A stretch of DNA of 64,000 bases, taken from contig NZ_KI912148.1 in the NCBI RefSeq assembly GCF_000517105.1, forward strand, positions 1,606,518 to 1,670,517, in the 5' to 3' direction. Source of the DNA: Fischerella sp. PCC 9605 (GTDB taxonomy: Bacteria > Cyanobacteriota > Cyanobacteriia > Cyanobacteriales > Nostocaceae). The notes under the pieces were generated by a model. That model saw only the letters and a program-made list of their open reading frames with translations. It was not told the origin of the DNA and did no database searches. This document shows positions 28,313 to 36,688 of this stretch, piece after piece (position 1 is the first letter of the stretch; every line of letters starts with the position of its first letter). The position numbers were made by a program, and so were the translations under genes.

Positions 28313-28600
28313 ATGCGTGCTGTTATTTCACTTTTGATTACCGGTCTGTTACTGAGTTGTATGGCTATAAACAGCCAAACAGTTACAAATTCCTTGTTCG
28401 ATATGTTGCAATCCACCTCTGGTTCCCAACAATTGATCTCGGCAAAATCTAAACCTCCCAAGTCTCCTTATCGGGGCAGTGGACGGGGTAGAGAACTTTT
28501 GCTATCTTCGTCAAAAGGCAATACTCCCAAAAACCGTCCTGCTAGGGGTGGTGAGCGCAGAGAGCTAAAACAACAGCTCAGCGATGCACGTGTTGTTTAA
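28313..28600 (+). CDS. patX: PatX-like exported precursor of an RGSGR pattern-formation peptide
   Basis: 95 residues. A signal-peptide-like start, MRAVISLLITGLLLSCMAIN, is followed by a polar linker and PYRGSGRGRE, with Arg54-Gly-Ser-Gly-Arg58. RGSGR is the pentapeptide of PatS that binds HetR and blocks DNA binding. PatX proteins, described in most hetR-bearing filamentous cyanobacteria, have an N-terminal hydrophobic segment and this motif. In Nostoc PCC 7120, as I recall, patX lies between gifA and hetR, which is the case here too. The Lys/Arg-rich C-terminus extends about 35 residues past the motif, more than I expect. A TCCGGA box precedes it. The ATG has no strong ribosome-binding site. 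Confidence 0.8.
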   Translation: MRAVISLLITGLLLSCMAINSQTVTNSLFDMLQSTSGSQQLISAKSKPPKSPYRGSGRGRELLLSSSKGNTPKNRPARGGERRELKQQLSDARVV

Positions 28601-29307
28601 CAACTGCATACTTAATGCAACTTGTTGGGTTACTAGTTTTTGTAGGTAGCAAAAGAATCAGAGTACGGTCAAACAGGATGTTTGGTTTAACATCTGTTAC
28701 ACACCTTCTCCAGTAAGTATATAACAGTTGAGACACAACAAAGTCAGGCAATAGCTCTGTGTTTCATCAGTCATCTTTGTGTAGATAAAGGGTCGTCAAC
28801 CCTTGCGAACAGAAGGCAAACTCAGCTAGCATCTGTATCGCAAGCACCATTACTCCTCAAATCAGCAAAAAGTTCCCATCGCAAGCTTTAACTTAATTAA
28901 TAAAGGGTGTCACTTCATCTACCAGTTAGCGCAGGCACATCCCATTTAGGTTTTATGCGTGATTTCTTTTGGGGAAAGAGCCTGAAAGCAACTCCCTTAC
29001 TCTCATATATAGGCTTTTTCATGTGTTGAGCAACTGGTATCCTGCATGGGGAAATCAAGAATTTTATTAGGGTTGCTGACAAATGCTCGATTTCGTATTT
29101 TTTTTACAGAGCCTCTGACAATAAATTTTTACGCAACTACTAGCCCATCTTAGAGCATCGATTCAGCGTTCATCGATACTTAGTACGGTAGACCAGGAAG
29201 ACAAGGGAGAGGGGGAGAGTGGGAGGTGGGGAGACTGTATTAAGAAATCCCCCATCACCCCATCTCTCAAAGTTTTCATTGTCCTCCTTCCCTTGTCCTT
29301 GTTCTCA
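28601..29307. other. Intergenic region between patX and a methyltransferase gene
   Basis: 707 bp between convergent genes, without a gene-length frame. A patch at 29205-29290 consists of GGGAGAG/CCCATC-type repeats. The rest is unremarkable, with no NtcA box or obvious terminator. A small RNA cannot be excluded. Confidence 0.35.
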
Positions 29308-30366
29308 TTATCTAATTGGTTTGTGAGCAATTAAATACTTGCTCATAAAGTGGACTTGCGTTTCAATATTCTCAAACCCTGCTTTTTCTAAACGCTCTAC
29401 CAAGTTATCCGTGACGTAATGCTTATAGTAGGGTTCATGGAAAGTTTCATGGAAGTTTTCCATTAGCGGTTCCATTTCCGGAGAATCACTCATCTGGATA
29501 GAATCACAGATAATAAATACTCCCCCTGGTTTTACGATCCGGTAGCATTCCTCTATTACCCGCTGACGCGCTGCTGCTGGTAACTCATGGAAAAGGAAAA
29601 CCGAAGTTACGGCATGGAAATAATTATTCAGGTAGGGCAACTCTTCGGCATTCGCCTGTAATAGTTGCGGTAATTCCCCTGGAATTTGGCTTAACAATTC
29701 ATTCGCTTTGCGTAAATAAGCAGGTGACAAATCTATACCAAACAGCGATGCTTGGGGCAGAGTCGCCCGAATCATCTTTAAAGTCCGACCTGTACCACAA
29801 GCTACATCTAAAACACGTATTTGCCGAGATGGTACATCAGCAAAACTATTCAGTTCTTGCTTCAGTGGAGCAAGAATGCGCCGCCGCATAGCGTCTGCTG
29901 AGCCGCCAAACAGAATTTCCACCTGCAAATCATATAAATTTGCCGAAAGGTCGCTTAAGTAACCATCTGTCTGATGATGGAAGTTCTGGATGTAGTAACT
30001 GGGATAACCAGCGGTATCCACATTTGGGGAAAATTCTTGATATCTTTTTTGTTTAGCTCGTTCCCAGATTAGAGGTAAATCTAGCCATACTACAGGGTAG
30101 TAGCGGAAAAAGTCTTCCCAGGGATTATCAAACAGCAAGCTCTTGGGATATAAACCCCGCTCTGCATCTTGCCAATCAACTTCTAGTAGTTCATTCAGTC
30201 TCTCTTGAACTTTAACTAAAATTTCGCTCGGAATAGGTTTGGCTTGCCGCTGCGCGGGAGAGATGATGTTCATCAAGCGCGTACTTAACATTTTATGAGC
30301 CAAACCAAAGTAGTTTTTGCCCTGCTGAAAAGTTTGATAAGTCAGCTTTGTTAAAGTGTCAGACAT
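29308..30366 (-). CDS. Class I SAM-dependent methyltransferase (UbiE-like C-terminal domain)
   Basis: 352 residues. The N-terminal 180 residues are a helical region with no recognised motif (TLTKLTYQTFQQGKNYFGLAHK). The C-terminal domain has motif I IRVLDVACGTGRTLKMIR, SLFGIDLSPAYLRKANELL, a post-I acidic region with PYLNNYFHAVTSVFLFHEL, and YRIVKPGGVFIICDSI. The pattern matches UbiE/COQ5 and sterol methyltransferases; a large extra N-terminus suggests a specific cyanobacterial subgroup. It lies opposite to gifA, whose start is about 290 bp away, so the two are divergent. Confidence 0.8.
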   Translation of the reverse strand: MSDTLTKLTYQTFQQGKNYFGLAHKMLSTRLMNIISPAQRQAKPIPSEILVKVQERLNELLEVDWQDAERGLYPKSLLFDNPWEDFFRYYPVVWLDLPLIWERAKQKRYQEFSPNVDTAGYPSYYIQNFHHQTDGYLSDLSANLYDLQVEILFGGSADAMRRRILAPLKQELNSFADVPSRQIRVLDVACGTGRTLKMIRATLPQASLFGIDLSPAYLRKANELLSQIPGELPQLLQANAEELPYLNNYFHAVTSVFLFHELPAAARQRVIEECYRIVKPGGVFIICDSIQMSDSPEMEPLMENFHETFHEPYYKHYVTDNLVERLEKAGFENIETQVHFMSKYLIAHKPIR

Positions 30367-30567
30367 GAAATGGCTTGGGTGTAGTTTACTTTTATTTATC
30401 TAATTTTAATAATTTTAACCATACATACATTAGCCTTAAGAATGGTTTATCTATCCGTATTTAGACTTAAGCAAATAGAGGATTGCAGTAAAACAATACC
30501 TGCCATTCCTTTTCATCTGAATTATGCCTGACTGGAAATATTAAGTTTTATAAAAATGTATCATTCC

Positions 30568-30581
30568 GTAACTTCTGATAC
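30568..30581 (+). promoter_or_regulatory. NtcA box upstream of gifA
   Basis: GTAACTTCTGATAC is a perfect GTA-N8-TAC site, 72 nt upstream of the gifA ATG. Its TAC end overlaps a possible core promoter (GATACA or, further on, GATAAG), placing NtcA where it would block RNA polymerase. gif genes are known to be repressed by NtcA, so the site fits. Confidence 0.65.
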
Positions 30582-30652
30582 AGAATTTAGTGTGATAAGT
30601 TTAAAGAGGAATAAACAAATCAATTAAATAAAACAAGAGGGAGGACTCTGGT

Positions 30653-30853
30653 ATGTCTACCCAAGACAAAGCTCGTGCCTTAATGATGCGTCATTATCAG
30701 CTAATCAAGAATCGTCAGCAATCGATGCTGGAACGTGCGGGAGAAGAACTAGGTCTTCCTGGAGAAATGTCTCACTACTGGAATCCAACTCAAGGGAAAA
30801 TAGACCCCAACGCTCGAATGACTTATGACCGCAGCAATGCTGCGATGAGCTAA
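30653..30853 (+). CDS. gifA: Glutamine synthetase inactivating factor IF7-type
   Basis: 66 residues, basic, starting MSTQDKARALMMRHYQLIKN, with a GGGAGGA ribosome-binding site 9 nt upstream. The family signature is the RQQSMLERAGEELGL helix and the C-terminal NPTQGKIDPNARMTYDRSNAAMS. IF7 is an intrinsically disordered protein that binds and inactivates glutamine synthetase when nitrogen is plentiful. The target gene glnA lies next to it, on the opposite strand, separated by repeats and the glnA terminator. The NtcA box at 30568 gives the expected reciprocal regulation: glnA on and gifA off during nitrogen shortage. Confidence 0.93.
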   Translation: MSTQDKARALMMRHYQLIKNRQQSMLERAGEELGLPGEMSHYWNPTQGKIDPNARMTYDRSNAAMS

Positions 30854-30921
30854 ATAGTTGGTGGTTGGTAGTTGGTAGTTGCTAGGTGGTAGTTACAAAC
30901 AACTACCAACAAACAACCAGC

Positions 30922-30947
30922 AAAAAAAGCCACCCAGCTTGGGTGGC
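30922..30947 (-). terminator. Rho-independent terminator of glnA
   Basis: On the minus strand GCCACCCA-AGC-TGGGTGGC (30947-30929) is an 8-bp GC-rich stem with a 3-nt loop, followed by TTTTTTT. It lies 89 nt after the glnA stop codon and has the classical form. Confidence 0.88.
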
Positions 30948-31035
30948 TAAATTTATGCTCTCAAATAGCTATTTGTTAGTTGTTGACAACGAACTACTAT
31001 CTACTAACTACTAACTACTAACCAATTTCTTAAAA

Positions 31036-32451
31036 TTAGCAATCGTAGTAGAGAGAAAATTCGTAGGGATGAGGACGCAAGCGCATGGGGTTGACTTCGT
31101 TATCCAGCTTGTAAGAAATCCAAGTTTCAATGAAGTCTTCAGTAAACACGCCTGGTTCAGTTAAGAAAGCGTGATCCTTTTCTAGTGCTTCCAATGCCAA
31201 TTCCAAAGAACCGGGAGTGGAAGGAACCTTAGCCAGTTCTTCTGGAGAGAGTTCATAGATGTTTTTATCTAGAGGTTCACCAGGATGAATTTTGTTCTTA
31301 ATGCCATTCAAACCAGCACACAGCATCGCAGCAAATGCTAGGTAGGGGTTAGAAGTAGCATCAGGACAACGAAACTCTAAACGCTTGGCTTTGGGGTTAG
31401 TACCAGACAGAGGAATACGAATAGAAGCAGAACGATTACCTTGGGAGTAAGCCAAGTTCACAGGTGCTTCATAACCAGGTACAAGACGCTTGTAAGAGTT
31501 GGTGGTAGGGTTGGTAATTGCCAAAAGTGCGGGTGCGTGCCTGAGGATACCACCAATGTAGTACAATGCTATTTCACTCAACCCAGCGTATTTGTCGCCT
31601 GCAAACAGGGGTTGACCGTCCTTCCAGATAGATTGGTGGGTGTGCATCCCCGAACCATTATCCTGGAAGACAGGCTTGGGCATGAAGGTGACAGATTTGC
31701 CGTATTTCTTAGCGACGTTCTTGATGATGTACTTGTAAGTCATCAGCCAGTCCGCTGCTTCGATTAACTTACCAAAACGGAAGCCCAATTCGCACTGACC
31801 ACCAGTTGCAACTTCGTGGTGGTGCTTTTCAATTGGAACTCCGCATTTTGCCATTGTCAACAGCATTTCTGTCCGCATGTCTTGCAGGGTATCTGTGGGT
31901 GAAACAGGGAAGTAACCCTCTTTGTAGCGCGGTTTGTAACCTAGGTTGGGGCCTTCTTGTTTACCGGAATTCCAACGACCTTCTACAGAGTCTACGTGGT
32001 AGTAGCCTTCGTAGGAGTTTTGATCAAAGCGAACATCGTCAAAGATGAAGAATTCAGCTTCGGGGCCAAAAAAGGCTGTATCGCCAATTCCAGAAGAAAC
32101 TAGATTGTCTACCGCTTTTTGAGCAATTACGCGAGGACAACGGCTGTACCATTCACCCGTACGCGGTTCTTTGATGCTACAGATGATGCTAAGAGTTGGT
32201 TCCTGCATGAAAGGGTCGATCCAGGCAGTGTTTGGATCGAGTACCATTGCCATGTCTGATTCGTTGATGGCTTTCCAACCCCGAATACTGGAACCATCGA
32301 AAGGTACGCCGTCTGTGAAACTGCTTTCATCGATTTGATCGTGAAATACTGTCAGGTGCTGCCAAATTCCTGGCATATCGATGAATTTCAGATCGATCAT
32401 CTGAATATTGTTGTCCCGAATCATCTTCAGGACGTCTTGTGGGGTTGTCAT
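31036..32451 (-). CDS. glnA: Glutamine synthetase type I
   Basis: 471 residues, standard for bacterial GSI. It makes glutamine from glutamate, ammonium and ATP. Signatures: [10 protein letters not shown] near residue 50 (the GS beta-grasp motif), [11 protein letters not shown] with the ATP-binding region, [12 protein letters not shown] in the active site and [21 protein letters not shown]. In heterocystous species this enzyme assimilates ammonia from nitrogenase. It is controlled transcriptionally by the NtcA promoter at 32552-32594 and post-translationally by the gifA product next door. A clean terminator follows. Confidence 0.97.
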   Translation of the reverse strand: MTTPQDVLKMIRDNNIQMIDLKFIDMPGIWQHLTVFHDQIDESSFTDGVPFDGSSIRGWKAINESDMAMVLDPNTAWIDPFMQEPTLSIICSIKEPRTGEWYSRCPRVIAQKAVDNLVSSGIGDTAFFGPEAEFFIFDDVRFDQNSYEGYYHVDSVEGRWNSGKQEGPNLGYKPRYKEGYFPVSPTDTLQDMRTEMLLTMAKCGVPIEKHHHEVATGGQCELGFRFGKLIEAADWLMTYKYIIKNVAKKYGKSVTFMPKPVFQDNGSGMHTHQSIWKDGQPLFAGDKYAGLSEIALYYIGGILRHAPALLAITNPTTNSYKRLVPGYEAPVNLAYSQGNRSASIRIPLSGTNPKAKRLEFRCPDATSNPYLAFAAMLCAGLNGIKNKIHPGEPLDKNIYELSPEELAKVPSTPGSLELALEALEKDHAFLTEPGVFTEDFIETWISYKLDNEVNPMRLRPHPYEFSLYYDC

Positions 32452-32805
32452 GGTTACTCCTTCTCTGCCGACATCTTAAGTACAGTAAACCACAATGTTA
32501 ATGCACGCTGACCCTACTAGTTTGAACCTAAATCTTAAAGACACCTGGAATATCCTAAAGAGATAAAACAGGCAGATTTTGTAGTTTTTGTTACAGAATG
32601 TCAAGATTACAGGTTATGTTCACCTTTCCTAAACATGTGTACAAAACTTGAAAGTTCATCTGTTGGGGGCAACTTTGGCATAGAATCCTTAAGTAGCGCA
32701 TAGATTGCTTTTGTGCCGGAGCTTCTTTATATTTCAGTGGCACAAAAAGTAGCAGCAGTCAAATTAATATCAAACCATAGATAGTAACGATTGGGAGATA
32801 AAGGA
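32452..32805. other. Divergent control region between glnA and apcF
   Basis: 354 bp. It holds the glnA NtcA promoter at 32552-32594 and the apcF promoter nearer 32700-32780. The apcF side is not distinctive by eye. Confidence 0.5.
32552..32594 (-). promoter_or_regulatory. NtcA-dependent glnA promoter
   Basis: On the minus strand GTAACAAAAACTAC (32594-32581) is a perfect NtcA box; TAGGAT (32557-32552) follows 23 nt later as the -10. As I recall, the Nostoc PCC 7120 glnA promoter reads almost the same, including the A-rich N8. The ATG is 100 nt downstream of the -10. Confidence 0.85.
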
Positions 32806-33315
32806 ATGCGGGATGCAGTCACAAGCTTAATTAAGAATTATGACGTTGCTGGACGGTATTTTGACCGCAATGCGATCGACAGCCTCAAGTCCTATTTTGA
32901 AAGTGGAACGGCACGGGTGCAAGCCGCAGGTGCTATTAATGCAAATGCAGCGGCAATCGTCAAGCAGGCTGGCTCTAAATTATTTGAAGAACAGCCAGAG
33001 TTGATTCGCCCTGGTGGCAATGCCTACACGACTCGTCGCTATGCGGCTTGTTTGCGCGATATGGACTACTACCTGCGTTATGCTACCTATGCCATCGTTG
33101 CTGGTAGCATGGATGTGCTAGATGAGCGGGTTTTGCAAGGTCTGCGGGAAACCTATAATTCTCTGGGGGTTCCTATTGGTCCCACAGTTCGCGGTATCCA
33201 AATTATGAAAGACCTTGTGAAAGAGCAAGTAGCAGCGGCTGGTGTTACTAATACTAGCTTTTTGGATGAGCCGTTTGACTATATGACTAGTGAATTGAGC
33301 GAGAAGGATATTTAG
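32806..33315 (+). CDS. apcF: Allophycocyanin beta-18 subunit, ApcF
   Basis: 169 residues from ATG 32806, with a TTGGGAGATAAAGGA leader that gives a good ribosome-binding site. It begins MRDAVTSLIKNYDVAGRYFD. The phycocyanobilin attachment Cys82 sits in YAACLRDMDYYLRY and Asn72, the methylated Asn of beta subunits, in GGNAYTTRR. ApcF occupies the core cylinder next to the ApcE linker and passes energy to photosystem II. The sequence differs from the major ApcB in the usual ApcF way. In PCC 7120 apcF also neighbours glnA, as I recall. Confidence 0.92.
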   Translation: MRDAVTSLIKNYDVAGRYFDRNAIDSLKSYFESGTARVQAAGAINANAAAIVKQAGSKLFEEQPELIRPGGNAYTTRRYAACLRDMDYYLRYATYAIVAGSMDVLDERVLQGLRETYNSLGVPIGPTVRGIQIMKDLVKEQVAAAGVTNTSFLDEPFDYMTSELSEKDI

Positions 33316-33490
33316 TAATTCAACAAAGGCAGGCATACTGCCTGCTCTAGTTGGTTTAAGATAGATCAAGCCTCCTGAGGTTGGAGCTTTGTCAGCGCAC
33401 TCTGATGGGATGTTGTGTTAGCGAAGTTCAAGCCTGGGAGGTTAGTTTTTTTGATGAACCGCAAAAGACGCAAAGGGCACAAAGAGAAGA

Positions 33491-34327
33491 TTGGCTAAGC
33501 AAAGATTGGATGTTTTATTGGTAGAAAAGAATTTGTGTTCTTCAAGACAGCAGGCGCAGCGGCTGATTCAAGCGGGTGAAGTGACTGTTGATGGTAAGCT
33601 TATTGACAAGCCAGGGATGGAGGTTGAGGTTGCAGCTGAGATTAAAGTTAAGGAGCGATCGCGTTTTGTTTCGCGCGGTGGAGAGAAACTTGCTAAGGCG
33701 CTACAAGAGTTTGCTATTGCTCCAGAAGGGCGGATTTGCTTAGATGGTGGTATTTCTACAGGCGGTTTTACTGATTGTCTCCTGCAAGCTGGGGCAAAGC
33801 TAGTTTATGGCGTAGATGTTGGTTACGGACAAGTTGACTGGAAGTTACGTAACGACCCAAGGGTGATTTTGAAGGAACGCACGAATTTACGGTATCTTAC
33901 ACCAGATGAACTCTATGGTACATCCCCCTTGTCTTCACAAGGGGAGGGTTACGCTGACTTAGCAGTGGTGGATGTTTCGTTTATTTCGTTAACTAAAATT
34001 TTGCCTGCTTTGTGGCGGTTAACTCAACCTCCTCGTGAGGCGGTGTTGCTGGTGAAACCTCAGTTTGAAGTGGGGAAAAATCGTGTGGGTAAAAAAGGAG
34101 TTGTACGCGATCCAAAAGACCATGCTGAGGCAATTATTCAGGTGTTGCAAGCTGCTCTAGAGTTAGGATGGAAGTACAAAGATTTAACTTGGTCGCCTGT
34201 TACTGGCCCAGCCGGGAATATTGAGTATCTTTTGTGGCTGGGAATGGATAATGAGATAGCACCGCCAGATTTAGAGGCTATTCAGCAAATGACGAAATCA
34301 GCAGCAGCTGACTTTAGAGAAATTTAA
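33491..34327 (+). CDS. tlyA: TlyA-family rRNA (2'-O) methyltransferase / S4-domain protein
   Basis: 278 residues starting at a TTG (LAKQRLDVLLVEKNLCSSRQ). Residues 1-60 are an S4 RNA-binding domain (RLDVLLVEKNL, RLIQAGEVTVDG). FVSRGGEKLAKALQEF links to the Rossmann methyltransferase with CLDGGISTGGFTDCLLQ as motif I (usual DxGxSTGGFTD, D present), VYGVDVGYGQVDWKL and the catalytic Lys in LLVKPQFEVGK. TlyA enzymes methylate 16S and 23S rRNA cytidines; bacterial and cyanobacterial members are often called hemolysin A by similarity. The gene precedes an IS110 element directly. A short loop (SPLSSQGEGYA) at about 149-159 is unusual. Confidence 0.85.
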   Translation: MAKQRLDVLLVEKNLCSSRQQAQRLIQAGEVTVDGKLIDKPGMEVEVAAEIKVKERSRFVSRGGEKLAKALQEFAIAPEGRICLDGGISTGGFTDCLLQAGAKLVYGVDVGYGQVDWKLRNDPRVILKERTNLRYLTPDELYGTSPLSSQGEGYADLAVVDVSFISLTKILPALWRLTQPPREAVLLVKPQFEVGKNRVGKKGVVRDPKDHAEAIIQVLQAALELGWKYKDLTWSPVTGPAGNIEYLLWLGMDNEIAPPDLEAIQQMTKSAAADFREI

Positions 34328-34459
34328 ACATCGTAAATACGACACTCACTTGCTTCTGGATGAGTTTCACAGAAGCTGTTTACGAACGCTATCGCTTCCG
34401 TTATGGATGGAAGAAACAAAATAAGATGCACCGAAAAAAATTACACTTTTATTGTGTCC

Positions 34460-34645
34460 TGACAGTTAAGACCGATCCCCCAATGGTGCTTCGTCGCCCG
34501 TACAGAAGGCAAGGTTGCTGGGTTGAGACGGTTATGACATTGGTGAAATGGTTGTTGCCATTATCCCGTGCGCGGAGACTGTATTCATCCGTCAACCCAG
34601 GTCAGGGCACACCTCCAATTGCCAGTATGACTCCGCATTCGTGAG
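34460..34645 (+). ncRNA. Candidate bridge-RNA region of the IS110 element
   Basis: In IS110-group elements the non-coding DNA next to the transposase encodes a bridge RNA with two internal loops that pair with target and donor. Here CTGGGTTGAGACGG (34518-34531) pairs with CCGTCAACCCAG (34589-34600), leaving a GA bulge, and encloses a 57-nt loop that contains a smaller hairpin AATGG/CCATT (around 34547-34562). Position just upstream of the transposase fits the IS110 group. The pairing is visible; the function is inference. A reading frame across it (34360-34644) has no similarity I recognise. Confidence 0.4.
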
Positions 34646-34655
34646 GAAGCCTTTG

Positions 34656-36055
34656 ATGATGAAAACACCAAAGTCCAAATCCCGTTCCCATCAACCAAGT
34701 GCGAATGAAACTTCTGACTTAAGACCAATCAACCCAAATGCAGCGGGTATTGATATCGGTTCAGAATTTCACTGGGTGAGTGTTCCAAAAGATAGAGCCT
34801 CCGAGAGTGTCAGACGTTTTGGCTGTTACACTGCTGACCTGTATGCTCTAGCCGATTGGTTGCCTCTTTGTGGAGTTAAAACTGTAGCAATGGAATCAAC
34901 GGGAGTATATTGGATTGCGTTGTTTCAAATCTTGGAGACAAGGGGCTATTACGTCGCGCTTGTCAACGCCCATCACGTTAAAACATTGCCTGGACGTAAA
35001 ACTGATATTTTAGACTGTCAATGGTTGCAACAATTACATAGTTACGGATTGTTGTCTGGTTCTTTTCGCCCAGAAGACCAAATTTGTGTATTACGGAGTT
35101 ATATCCGCCACCGAGATAGTCTCATCAAAAGTGCTTGTGTTCACATTCAACGGATGCACTCATGCTTTAACCCAGATGAACGTGCAACTGCATAAAGTTG
35201 TTAGCGATATCACTGGTACCACTGGTATGGCAATTATTCGAGCTATTGTTGAAGGAGAAAGAGATCCACAAATTTTGGCAGCTAAAAAGCATCACCGCGC
35301 TAAACGCTCAGAAGCTGAAATTGCCGCCGCACTGAATGGTGATTATCGCAGTGAGCATGTCTTTGTACTCCAACAAGAACTACAACTTTACGATGTTTAT
35401 CAAACTCAGATAGCAGCCTGCGACCGCCAAATACAGGAGTGCTTATCTCAATTTAGCGACAAAGTCAATTTGGATGAATTTCCGCTTCCCCAACCAAAGC
35501 ACATCCGCCATAAACCCCAAGGCAAAGAAAGAGCTTTTGATTTACGTACCCATCTTTACCGAATTAGTGGTGTGGACTTCACTGCTATTGATGGTCTTGG
35601 TATCCTAACAGTACAAACCATTATTTCTGAGGTTGGTTTAGATCAAGCGCCGATTCCCAACTGTTAAACACTTTACTTCTTGGCTTGGTCCTTGCCCTTG
35701 TAATCGTATCACTGGTGGCAAACTTAAAAGTTCTCAAACCCGCTTGGTAGTTAACCCTGCTACCAATGCTTTCCGAATGGCAGCACAAACAGCTGGCAAG
35801 AGCAATTCTGCTAGTGGTGCTTTCTATCGTCGCTTACGTTCTCGACTTGGCACGCCCAAAGCTATCACTGCCACTGCTCATAAGCTGGCACGAATTTTTT
35901 ACCGACTTTGGACAACTGGAGGTAACTATCAAGATATTCGCATGGATTATTATGAACAACGTTACCAAGAGCGAGTTATCAATAACCTACAAAAAAAGGC
36001 TCTAGCTTTAGGTTTTGAACTCATTCCTCAGTCCGAAGCAAATACGGTTTCTTAG
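34656..36055 (+). pseudogene. IS110-family transposase, two frameshifts
   Basis: From ATG 34656 (MMKTPKSKSRSHQPSANETS, with GAGGAAG ribosome-binding site), the DEDD RuvC-like domain reads AAGIDIGSEFHWVSVPKD, VAMESTGVYWIALF and GRKTDILDCQWLQQL, giving the four acidic residues. The frame breaks near 35155-35170: sequence continues in the next frame as ALTQMNVQLHKVVSDITG. It breaks again near 35648-35656 after TIISEVGLD, resuming as RFPTVKHFTSWLGPCPCNRI and running to AAQTAGKSNSASGAFYRRLR, which contains the C-terminal catalytic-Ser region. Both shifts are +1. The full protein would have about 465 residues. The element is probably inactive in cis. Confidence 0.9.
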
Positions 36056-36456
36056 GAGAGGGCTAAATTAATTTGTGAGAAATTTACATGACATAAGTCA
36101 GGTAAATAATTTCGATTATTTATTCAAATTAATCAAATAGTTGCATATATCCTGCGATAGATTTGCATGATTCAAGTTTGAATACTTTAACTAGATGGGG
36201 ATAGGACGTTATTTTTGTGAATTGAAAAATATAAGCAAAATTTAATATTTAAAGAGAAGTAATAATGAGTAACATCTATGCTTGGGCTTAAGCAATAATT
36301 GCTGTCATATGATGCCAAAATTTCTGAAAATATAGCAAAAAATACTAAGGAAAGATTAAATTAATTACTGAATCTATCCAAAGAAAGAAGTGATTGATTC
36401 ATAAATTTTAGAAATTATATAAAAAAGTTAACACACACCTAGTTACTGATTTAAAA
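36056..36456. other. AT-rich intergenic region after the IS110 element
   Basis: 401 bp, about 70% A+T, with no gene-length frame or repeat. It may contain the element's right end and the promoter of the next small gene. Confidence 0.35.
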
Positions 36457-36672
36457 ATGTTTTCTAAAGAGAAAGAGGAATTTTTTCATACAGAGCTAGT
36501 CAAGTATGGCGTAGATTACCAAAGAGCGGCTAAAGTCGCGAAGATTTTAGCTTCTGAAAAACCAGATGAGCTTTTAAGCGACAAAGAGAAACAACTTGCT
36601 GAAGAAGTTTGTAAAGAGTGGTTAAGACAACATCAGCGCTTAACTTCGATTTTTAGACAGTATAAGCGTTAA
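36457..36672 (+). CDS. Small helical protein of unknown function
   Basis: 71 residues: MFSKEKEEFFHTELVKYGVD, a Lys/Glu-rich amphipathic helix, then EKPDELLSDKEKQLAEEVCKEWLRQ and a basic end HQRLTSIFRQYKR. No membrane segment or signal peptide. I believe similar small proteins occur in other cyanobacteria, but no function is known to me. It ends 16 bp before the convergent GTPase stop, so no terminator fits between them. Confidence 0.55.
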   Translation: MFSKEKEEFFHTELVKYGVDYQRAAKVAKILASEKPDELLSDKEKQLAEEVCKEWLRQHQRLTSIFRQYKR

Positions 36673-36688
36673 AGAGAACTGGGATAAG

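Larger units (their letters stand above)
34328..36060 (+). mobile_element. IS110-family insertion element with a broken transposase
   Basis: The limits are approximate: no terminal repeats can be identified, as is normal for IS110. It comprises a non-coding left flank of about 300 bp with strong secondary structure (34440-34650) and a frameshifted transposase gene (34656-36055). It lies right after the tlyA stop, with no visible target duplication. The codon use and AT content do not differ strongly from neighbours. Confidence 0.75.

Noticed and set aside
34360-34644. Frame across the non-coding flank of the IS110 element
   Set aside because: It overlaps the stem-loop region expected to be bridge RNA and has no recognisable content.
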